Positions 46,001 through 52,839 of a stretch of DNA of 64,000 nucleotides are shown here, piece by piece. Origin of the DNA: Gonocerus acuteangulatus (taxonomy: Eukaryota; Arthropoda; Insecta; Hemiptera; Coreidae); the NCBI GenBank assembly GCA_946811695.1, contig OX328123.1, positions 46,324,753-46,388,752 of the forward strand, in the 5' to 3' direction. Under the pieces are notes generated by a model that saw only the letters and a program-made list of their open reading frames with translations, was not told the origin of the DNA and did no database searches. Both the position numbers and the translations under genes were made by a program. Positions within the stretch are counted from its first letter, which is position 1. Each line of letters starts with the position of its first letter.

Positions 46001-49000
46001 AAAACATATTGTGTTCTACTTTACCAAAATCGGGGCTTTGAAGATGTTAGAACATATAAATAAAAATGAATGGGTATATTTCATTCAACTTTGACGAACC
46101 AGTTTTTTGTGACCGGTGGGATATGAAACGACATTTTTTGTCAGCAGTCCCCGATTGTGTCATAAGAGAGGAACGTACAGAGGGAGGAAGGACCTTGCTA
46201 AATGTGAAGACGAGAGTTCTAGGCAACGATTATTTTGACATTTTGCACTATATCGTATTTTGATGCACTAAACACGAATCCGTTACAAAAAAAAAAATCG
46301 CTCTCAACTAGGAAAGATGTTATGAAGTACTTAAGTTCACTGTTATTGAGGTTAAAGTTGGCATATACAGCGTATATGTAAACAAACGCATGCGCAGACA
46401 TGTAACAATGGGAAACAAAGAACTCTCATTTGAAATGTTGATAAACTATTTATAACCTCCATAAAATCGGAATTCTAACCATAACAGCGAGTTGGATTGA
46501 CTACAGTTTTGATATCTTCTTGAGCGAGCATAGCGAGCGGAAACGCACAGCAAGTCTGCCCAAAAGTCGTCCTAGACATTCTACTTAATATGCATGTTTA
46601 TTAATACGCTGTTTACACCAACTTTTATAACCTTCATAACAGTAAACTTTATTGCTTCATAACATCTTTCCTCGTTGAGATCGTTTTTTTTTTTTTTTTT
46701 TAACGGATTCGTGTTCAGTGCATCAAAATACGATATAGTGCAAAATTTCAAAATAATCGGTGCCTAGAACCCTCGTCTTCACATTTACCGTGAAGTATTT
46801 TTGGCTAAAATTTTTGACAGAATTTAGCAGAAGTGATAGAAGAAAATTCATTTTTGGCTACAAATGTAATACATTTCTACATTTTATACTTCAACAGGAA
46901 GATTCCTAAAATAATGACACACAGAATAAACGTTTGATATGCTTTAAAGAAAAAAAAAAAAAAACAGAATAAAATCATAACTGCTGTAGATATATCTGAA
47001 TATTATACCTTGAATGCAATAGCAGCATTATTAACTAGGACATCTATGCCACCATGTTTTTCTTTAATGTAGTTAGCAAAAGTAGAAATACTTCCTTCAT
47101 CATCAATATCTAGCTCGTGGAATTCTGGTTTTAAGCCCAACTGAAAATAAGAACTAAGTGTTTCTAATTATTCTGTACATGATGTATTACAAAAAAAAAA
47201 ATCAAAAAGTATTTATATACATTTTGATGAAAATTAAATAAAGTATATTCTCCTCTGTATATGAAATAATAGTAGTGTAAAAATTAATAAAAAGATGGTA
47301 ACTCCATCATTATAATGTTTCCATATAATGCTTATCCATCCATGATGTGATTTGGAATCTTCAAATTTCAACTTGAAATTTGAAATGGAACAAAACAAAC
47401 ACTTTGGAACTTTTGAGCTCTGCTTCTATGACTATCTATCAAAATTTACTCATAAACCTTGCTAGTAGGGAATTTATTAGACTTTCAAAAGGCCATTTAG
47501 ACTTTTTTTTTGGTTTTTATGGCGCTTTGACGTCTGCGAGGAATCTTCCCAACGAGCCATGGGATGAGGAAATTCCTGCCGCCGGTAGAATTGAACCCAT
47601 CATCTCCCGCTTTTGAATCTAGGGCGCTAGCCACTAGACAGCGGGAGATCCCATGAAAGGTAATTTTCTGTAAGGTTGGTATGCCACAAAAAAAAAAGAT
47701 AATTACTTTAAATTTATTTTATTTGAATGTCTGGACGCCTGGTGGCCGTGATCGCTAAGGCGGGAGCACTTAACACTCTGTGCCAAAGGGTCGTGGGTTC
47801 GATTCCCACTAGGGGTGGTGGATTTTCTTTAGAAAAAAGAGAAGGCATCAGCCCTATCCTGGCTAGAAAAGGGTGGTAACCTATAGTTAACCCGTCCTAA
47901 AATTCCTAGTTAATAATAAATGGATGTTAAAATTTAATAATAGTATTTGAATGTCTAATTTTTTAAGAAAGTATAAATTCAAACACTAACATGAAGCGTG
48001 CTAATGGCCTCAGTAGCAGATGCATGTAAACAAACTAACATGAAGCTTGAAATGTATACAGTACATAGGCGTAATATAATCCTTATATATGTTTTTTTGG
48101 AAATAAGAAATACAATTTAGGTAACTACAGATGTTCTATAATCATTTTTAAAGTAAATTCAAACCAGAAAACCTTATAGCTAGATGATCAATATATTAAC
48201 ATCATAACTAATGGTGATTTGCTTTCTAATCTGTTATATATTTGATTTACGCTTTATACCAATATTATCATCCAAATCCCTGTCCACCTATGACTCAACA
48301 GTTTTTATCTTAGTATGAAGATGTCGGCAAAAGAGACATCATCATATTATATCTGTAGAAACTACGATACTATCAAGCAAACTTCAAATTTCAACTTGAA
48401 ATTTGAAATGGAACAAAACAAACACTTTGGAACTTTTGAGCTCTGCTTCTATGACTATCTATCAAAATTTACTCATAAACCTTGCTAGTAGGGAATTTAT
48501 TAGACTTTCAAAAGGCCATTTAGACTTTTATTCAATTACTAAAGGTGTTTAAATTAACCTTATACTAAAGGTGAAGACAGAATTAATAGTAAATGAATAA
48601 TGAATAATTATTATTTGCAATAGAAGCTATTATTTCATTCTTAATGGGTCACAACATTTTCTTTTTCTTTTAGGAATTTACATTGAGTAGATTCTATGGG
48701 GATTTAACAATAATCCTAAACATGAATACTTTAAAAATTTCCAAATAATTAATTAATCCTCAGAAAATATCCTAATATTTTGTCAAATTTTAAGTATGAC
48801 TTTGTTATCAAAATGATTCTCAAGTAAATTATAATGATATCAATAAGGCAGGTAACATAGTCTTGAAAGAATTTTTTGAGCTTATCAACAAATTGAATAA
48901 ACTTTTATAAGGACGTCGATCTATAAGTCCAAGGTAATATTTTATCGTTCAATTATAACTAAAAACATTGTGCATTGAAAAATATTATAAAGTAATGTTG

Positions 49001-49684
49001 AAGAAAAAGGAGAACGATGAGAATATATTCTCAATATTAAAAAATAAGGAACTTCAGAATATGTTTTCAATATTATTTAAAGGCCAAATACACATTTCTC
49101 CAAGAAAGGCAAAATTAAATGAGTAGAATGTTCAATTGCATGCCACAAAGTAATAGTAGTGATTTGCGCTTTTGAAATGCTTATGGATACAACTACACTA
49201 GGAAATAATAAGAGTTTAATGTATTATATTTCATGAATAAAACAGCCTATTTTCAAAGCTTATATCAAATGTGCTTTAATAGAGCACTATCTTGAGTTAA
49301 TAAAACTAAATAACAATCTTAACTTTTCACAAAATGAACAGAAACGACATATGATTAAATTAATAGAAAATGGATATAATCTGTTAACTTTAAGGAATAC
49401 AAGAACTCAAACTAAAATAATACTCATCTTACAGTAAAATAAACCAATTTACCTTATTTAAAGATTCAACTGCTTTCTTTCCTCTTCCCTTGTCTCTAGC
49501 TGCCAAATATACTATTCCATTGAATTGCTCACAAAGATTTTTAACAATAGCATAACCAATTCCTTTATTTCCGCCGGTTACCTTGAACAGAACGATTAAA
49601 AAATACTATCTTACAGACAAAAAATATACATCTAAGGAAAATTAGCCGGCTAACGGGACTTACAATAGCTACTTTCGAAGCCAT
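36070..49684 (-). CDS. CBR1: Carbonyl reductase, NADPH-dependent, SDR family (six exons, complete)
   Basis: Joined exons 49684-49664, 49581-49453, 47140-47009, 45448-45210, 37460-37255 and 36194-36070 give 283 codons with no stop; vertebrate CBR1 is about 277. All five introns are GT-AG and phases agree (0,0,0,2,1). The Rossmann cofactor motif TGGNKGIG is at residues 9-16. NNAA (87-90) replaces the usual NNAG. Catalytic Asn is in KTNFF (112), Ser in VNLSSSAG (about 139), Tyr191 and Lys195 in YVVSK. HPGYVDTDM follows the active site, as in carbonyl reductases. Family members reduce carbonyls and quinones in the cytosol with NADPH as monomers. No signal peptide or membrane segment is seen. Introns carry Tigger, pogo, piggyBac-like, LINE and SINE insertions, but the coding sequence is clean. 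CBR1-like is secure; exact orthology is not. Confidence 0.95.
36402..36452. repeat. (TACA)n(TA)n microsatellite
   Basis: Lies in intron 5 of the carbonyl reductase gene. Confidence 0.92.
36846..37018 (-). mobile_element. SINE-A, old copy in carbonyl reductase intron 5
   Basis: Flanked by AAAGCACTGTT (36835-36845 and 37019-37029). Head, hairpin and tail match SINE-A, but the B box is degraded (GGTCCGGGTCC) and the tail stem is mutated, so it is an older copy. It has the same orientation as the gene. Confidence 0.85.
37255..37460 (-). CDS. CBR1: Carbonyl reductase exon 5
   Basis: 206 bases after TTTCAG, completing Glu174, then AAKKGDHSEKGWPN, catalytic YVVSK and HPGYVDTDM; ends in phase 1 before donor GTAAGA. 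It follows a 7.7-kb intron. Confidence 0.95.
37745..37795 (-). mobile_element. LINE/SINE tail fragment
   Basis: On the minus strand GGTGCTAATAACC, GTTGCCACACC and an A-run, the shared tail hairpin with a changed stem. Confidence 0.55.
38046..38273. mobile_element. MITE with CTAGTATT termini, copy 2
   Basis: Left ATATATCGTACTAGTATTTC and right GAAATACTAGCGCGATAT are inverted. The body is shared with 12262-12516. It lies in carbonyl reductase intron 4. Confidence 0.8.
38490..38560 (-). mobile_element. LINE/SINE tail fragment
   Basis: On the minus strand GGCGT, TAGTGACC, GTTGACACGCC, then an A-rich run. The stem pairs GGCGT with ACGCC. Confidence 0.65.
39214..39782 (+). mobile_element. 5'-truncated I-clade LINE insertion
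   Basis: Flanked by AATCATATAAAA (39202-39213 and 39783-39794). The coding part runs to the stop at 39525-39527 and carries VLTRLRIGHTNLTHSFL and CGSCNVQLTVKHILTNC, the same module as the LINE at 3459. Open frame left of 39214 is host sequence read by chance. The 3' tail (about 39727-39758) is GCGTTAATGACC, GTTGACATGCC and an A-rich run. It lies in carbonyl reductase intron 4, antisense to the gene. Confidence 0.88.
39818..40031 (+). repeat. TA-ended dispersed repeat
   Basis: AAACGTAAGCGTTACGATTT and TTTGCGCG (the complement recurs near 19990-20020), then ATCAAAATCGGACCATTCGT and a TA array (39991-40031). Unknown class. Confidence 0.55.
40032..40170 (+). repeat. Dispersed repeat with GTCGGCACTTCCGGATTG
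   Basis: Contains CCGTTATTTTCGGTCTCTAG, GTCGGCACTTCCGGATTG and AGGAACCGCGCTAAAA. Relatives: 62865-62998 (minus, also next to a TA array), 50041-50150 (minus), 46110-46195 and 35386-35450. Unknown class, non-coding. Confidence 0.7.
40465..41237. mobile_element. Tigger/pogo-type non-autonomous element (773 bp)
   Basis: CAGTAGGACCTCCATTATCC at the left is mirrored by GGATAATGGAGGTTCTACTG at the right, with TA on both sides (40463-40464 and 41238-41239). The terminal repeats continue with ATTATCCGGG copies inside. CAGT...CTCC-type ends and TA duplication are the pogo/Tigger signature. No transposase is recognised; the internal ORF at 40642-40923 is AT-rich and unassigned. Confidence 0.88.
41394..43374. 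mobile_element. piggyBac-like non-autonomous element (1.98 kb)
   Basis: The left end is CACATTAAGCTCCTTGGGGG then TCACACGTGACC; the right end is the near complement (GGCGGCTAATGTG). It is flanked by TTAA (41390-41393) and CTAA (43375-43378). The SINE-C copy at 31.3 kb shows the same site with one TTAA. TTAA targeting is the defining trait of piggyBac. No transposase core is recognised; MYFDDDFSQCLVEELDRAE (from about 41981) might be an N-terminal vestige. The right half contains a large internal inverted repeat. Confidence 0.83.
42318..43360. repeat. Large inverted repeat inside the piggyBac-like element
   Basis: Arms of about 310-330 bases (42318-42625 and 43030-43360) begin CAAAGGGTCTCACC and end with the complement. 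The loop is about 400 bases. The right arm abuts the right terminal repeat, so the subterminal region seems to have been copied inward in reverse. Confidence 0.85.
43568..44828 (-). mobile_element. Tigger/pogo element with decayed transposase (1.26 kb)
   Basis: Ends CAGTGAAACCTCCCTATAGC and, at the right, GTTAAGGGAGGTTTCACTG are inverted, with TA on each side (43566-43567 and 44829-44830). Additional GGTGTCCGCTATA-type repeats lie inside each end. Full Tigger elements are about 2.2-2.5 kb, so this copy is deleted. It sits in carbonyl reductase intron 4. Confidence 0.93.
43834..44412 (-). pseudogene. Tigger/pogo transposase fragment (DDE superfamily)
   Basis: 192 codons. Residues about 1-40 (MIQAKALEVAGQLG, SNGWLEKFRGRH) are the second half of the CENP-B-type DNA-binding region. 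NVDEKGLF at about 75 holds the first catalytic Asp, and the DRLTVLLCSSMAGEKLKPLVIGK block follows. The LDNATSH block with the second Asp is present but one frame over (about 43876-43896), so a single-base shift separates it. The third acidic residue, the N-terminal helix-turn-helix and the C-terminus are missing. Inactive. Confidence 0.88.
45210..45448 (-). CDS. CBR1: Carbonyl reductase exon 4
   Basis: 239 bases after CTTCAG, starting HDATEPFG; contains KTNFF and VVNLSSSAG; ends in phase 2 (ATT GA) before donor GTAAGA. Confidence 0.95.
45480..46090. other. Intron 3 of the carbonyl reductase gene, unrecognised part
   Basis: 45853-46041 is open on the plus strand and less AT-rich (GGATTTCCTCAAGGATTGG and similar), but no domain is recognised. 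Confidence 0.35.
46196..46795. repeat. Inverted-repeat element in carbonyl reductase intron 3
   Basis: The left arm (46196-46380: GTGAAGACGAG, TGCACTATATCGTATTTTGA, AACACGAATCCGTTA) is the reverse complement of 46590-46795. A third half-copy is at 52240-52690. Foldback structure with T/A runs at the inner end of each arm. Confidence 0.78.
47009..47140 (-). CDS. CBR1: Carbonyl reductase exon 3
   Basis: 44 codons after TTTTCAG, starting LGLKPEFHELDID and ending LVNNAAIAFK, then donor GTATAA. Holds the D-I-D adenine-ring contact region and the NNAA motif. Confidence 0.95.
47359..47506 (+). repeat. 148-bp perfect duplication, copy 1
   Basis: Base-for-base identical to 48382-48529 by direct reading. 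Its right end coincides with the T-run of the SINE-A copy at 47503. It lies in carbonyl reductase intron 2. Confidence 0.92.
47503..47653 (-). mobile_element. SINE-A, copy in carbonyl reductase intron 2
   Basis: On the minus strand GGGATCTCCCGCTGTCTAGT, a weakened B box (GGGTTCAATTC), the GGAATTTCC/GGAAGATTCC hairpin and a shortened tail (AAAGCGCCATAAAAACC). No clean target duplication; the 148-bp duplication replaces the expected left flank. Confidence 0.85.
47733..47944 (+). mobile_element. SINE-B, full copy
   Basis: Flanked by ATTTGAATGTCT (47721-47732 and 47945-47956). B box GGTTCGATTCC, GGCATCAGCCCTATCCTGGC, TAACCTATAGTTAACCC and the TTAATAATAAATGGA end match the copy at 24234. Confidence 0.92.
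47998..48033 (+). mobile_element. 36-bp tail-only retroposon insertion
   Basis: Flanked by ACTAACATGAAGC (47985-47997 and 48034-48046). The insert is just GTGCTAATGGCC, GCAGATGCATGT and AAACAA, that is the shared LINE/SINE tail with a very short A-rich end. Confidence 0.85.
48085..48183 (+). repeat. 99-bp perfect duplication, source copy
   Basis: Identical to 52523-52621. It sits in carbonyl reductase intron 2 without insertion marks, so it is probably the template. Confidence 0.9.
48382..48529 (+). repeat. 148-bp perfect duplication, copy 2
   Basis: Identical to 47359-47506, 1,023 bases apart. Confidence 0.92.
48540..49440. other. Intron 2 of the carbonyl reductase gene, no repeat seen
   Basis: AT-rich with no supported feature. 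Confidence 0.5.
49453..49581 (-). CDS. CBR1: Carbonyl reductase exon 2
   Basis: 43 codons, starting VTGGNKGIG and ending KKAVESLNK, then donor GTAAAT. Contains the NADPH-binding glycine motif and the AARDKGRG region where NADPH-preferring members carry an Arg. Confidence 0.95.
49664..49684 (-). CDS. CBR1: Carbonyl reductase exon 1 (start codon)
   Basis: Seven codons, MASKVAI, then donor GTAAGT. The start is chosen because it directly precedes the Rossmann strand and TGxxxGxG motif at the usual distance. The following intron is only 82 bases. Confidence 0.92.
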
Positions 49685-50151
49685 TACACAATTCGATACA
49701 ACAATTCACTAAATTCGGCTTAAGTTAACTTGAAATATGTAACTTGTAGCAATTTGAAGGGGCAGTAATAAACAACACAATATGCAATTATTTTAGAAAA
49801 GCACAACGAAAGTTTCTCCAAGAGATGAGCGTTCAGAACGCTTAACTCAACACAATATATACAAGGTACCTCCAACTGATAAGATAGTTATCTAATCATT
49901 TCTACTAGTTCCATTGAGTTAAAGTAGTTAACATTAATTGTGCAATTATTAAATCGTTAAAAAATGTTATGAAATGCTTTTGTCGACTTTGCTACTTATT
50001 AAATTGTATTATATACGTAAAAAATCTAAATAATAATAATAAAATGTTCAAACGGAATTTTGCAGAAACTGCGTCCGTCATCTTTGCATATTTCGGTTTT
50101 AGCGCGTTTTTTCTCCCTTACTTGCTTATGACGCAATCCGAAAATACCGAC

Positions 50152-51510
50152 TATTGGGAATTAACATTACCGATGGCGGCGCCACTGTCGTCAAAATGGC
50201 TGTTTACAAAGGGGAACCTGTGACATTTGTACATAGTGATTGCTGATAACAAGTGTTTCCGTAGTTGTTGTGGTTCTATTTCACGTTAATATTAGTGTTT
50301 TCATCAAGAAACAGGGTTTTTGGAAGCTCTATTTTATTTGTGTACTCAAATATGTAAGAATATTGGACTAACAGTGAGTTATTGTGAGTTGTTGTTATTG
50401 TGAAGGATAAGCAAAAGTGAGGTAAATATTATTTCATACCATTGTGAATAGCTTTGAATACAATAAATGTATTTTATAATAAATATCGCATATTATTGAT
50501 CACCAATAAATCATGAACAATTTGAAAATTGAAAAAAAAAAATACTTCAAAATCTTTATTTTCACATATTACATGCACCATTATTTTTTTTAGTTTTGAA
50601 TGGTTTCTGATAACAAATTTTAATTATTGCTTACATTATTTGCAAATTATAACTGATGTAAATATAATTTCATACCATTGTGAAAAGATTTGAATACAAT
50701 AAATTTATTTTATAATAAATATTGCATATTATTGAACACCAACAAATCATGAACAACTTAAAAATTGAGAAAATATTTCAAAATTTCTTTGAATCTCTAT
50801 TTCACATATTACATGCACAATTTCATTTACTTATTAAGGTTGTAATTAAATTATATAAATATACTTTATCAAAAGGCACCGTAATATTTATGAAAGGAGT
50901 CATATGTATCAAATATGAAGTAGTACACTCATTTAAATTTAATACAGCCATTCCTAATTAGTGTGTTTGTGCAAGTGCAAACAACTTAATAGATTGGTTG
51001 GACTTCTCCTAAATACCACAGGTATTTAGGTAATGGATGTGCATTCACAATTGCTTCACCTTCAACTATGCACCTGAAACTACTTAAGGCTTCTAGAAAG
51101 ACAAAGAAGTTCCTTTGTACTTACTTTTGTTCATCAATATCTATACCTTCTGAATTTCTAAAATTAAATCAAATTCGGGTAAAATGGGTTGCAAGCTGTT
51201 TATAGTCACACAAGAGTGAAGGTTGCATAAATGTGAATTATTTCACTACCTCTTACATATATTGTTTAAAAATAATTACTTTGTGAAAGGGAAAGGTTCA
51301 TGTTGTCTTTAAAAAGACAAATTTGTCATAAAACTGTTGGGAAATTATTAAATAGCAAAAAAACAAAAAAAAACACGAACAACACGTTATAACTTTACAA
51401 CTGTCATAGCTTTACATTTGTAAACAATGAAGGTTCCCTTCGTCGTTAGTTCCGAAATTTTCCGCATGGCGGCGTATCGCTTAATATTAATTCCCAATAA
51501 CATTTCAACT
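50152..51510. repeat. Region bounded by inverted termini, 1.36 kb
   Basis: ATTGGGAATTAACATTA and AACCT next to GTTTACAAA near 50153-50230 are mirrored at 51410-51508. It could be a decayed element with the ends as terminal repeats. It lies upstream of the carbonyl reductase start. Confidence 0.5.
50418..50825 (+). repeat. Tandem duplication, period about 236
   Basis: 50418-50585 and 50654-50825 share TTTCATACCATTGTGAA, GAATACAATAAAT, AAATCATGAACAA and CACATATTACATGCAC with moderate divergence. Confidence 0.8.
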
Positions 51511-51811
51511 TTCAATATCCATAGATAAGGACCTGCATATAGGTGTTTTCCTAATTAATATTTGGTTCGGGAATTTTTTCTATACATTCACCGAAACTAT
51601 GATTTTTAAATTTTGGTTAGGTTTGAAGATAAAGAATTATTAGAAAAAAAAGTATAAACAGACACGAGCAGTTTTAGGTTGGGAAATCATGGCAAGTGCA
51701 AGCTAACCATTCGAAAGTTAACTAAATTCCTTTAAAAACGTTTTTTCGATAAAACGATCCTGGACGGAGAAGTCGAAAGATTGAACAAATGTTTTGTTAG
51801 ATGAATGTCAA

Positions 51812-51817
<6 letters not shown>

Positions 51818-51883
<66 letters not shown>
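51818..51883. repeat. (TA)n microsatellite
   Basis: TA array. Confidence 0.95.
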
Positions 51884-51885
<2 letters not shown>

Positions 51886-52239
51886 GGTCCAATTTAGGTG
51901 ACACTTGGTACAAAAATACCTTAGCTGATCTGAAAGGATCAAGTTAGTAGTAGAATGTTTCTAGGTGAAAGTCGTGCAAAAAAAATCTTAGCGCTTTCCT
52001 TTTCAATTTAATAAGCTAGTAGGTACAAATTGTATAGATTTTGAACACAGAGCTTTAATATACGAGTCATAAATATCAAACACCATTTGTCGGGATTTTT
52101 ATTGCAGTTGGTTGAGCAACCGCTTCAAAGGTTTATTGTATTTGTTTCACCAATAATAATTAAATTTCCATACTTATTCCTTATCCCCTGGATACTAATC
52201 CTTTATCCTTCATTTAACATTTCAAATGAGAGTTCTTTG

Positions 52240-52356
52240 TTTCCCAATGATACAAGTCAGAGCTTGTGCGTGTTTACAAATACGCTGTTTACGCCAACTT
52301 TGACCTCGATAACAGTGAACTTTATTAATAACTAAACTTCTTTCCTAGTTGAGAGG

Positions 52357-52403
<47 letters not shown>

Positions 52404-52695
52404 ACAGATTCGTGTTTAGTGCTTTATGTATCTATTTATGAAAAGGAAAAATATTAATATATTCAATACGGACTGAATAATTGGCAAAAACCAAAAAGTA
52501 CTACTTTTCTGTAGAATCGCCCATATATGTTTTTTTGGAAATAAGAAATACAATTTAGGTAACTACAGATGTTCTATAATCATTTTTAAAGTAAATTCAA
52601 ACCAGAAAACCTTATAGCTAGTTTAGTGCATCAAAATACGACATAGTGCAATTTTCAAAATAATCGGTGCCTAGAGCCCTCGTCTTCACACGTAC
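52240..52695. repeat. Half copy of the 46.2-kb inverted-repeat family, with insertion
   Basis: ACGCTGTTTACGCCAACTTT, a T-run of about 42 (52361-52402), GATTCGTGTTTAGTG, then after an insert GTTTAGTGCATCAAAATACG and GGTGCCTAGAGCCCTCGTCT. Matches 46600-46790. Confidence 0.82.
52422..52620. mobile_element. 199-bp insert with 8-bp duplication, partly templated from 48.1 kb
   Basis: GTTTAGTG occurs on both sides (52414-52421 and 52621-52628). The relative at 46.7 kb shows the site without the insert. The right half (52523-52620) is identical to 48085-48182; the left half has no source in the window. Confidence 0.75.
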
Positions 52696-52839
52696 CGAAA
52701 TAACTACTTAAAACGTCGATATTGTTAACAGACTACACTGTTTAAATAGAAAAACAGATTGACTGAATACATATGATTACTAATTTTTTTCTTTAACTTT
52801 AAATGAAACTTAATGGGTCCTACATATCTAATATGCTGT

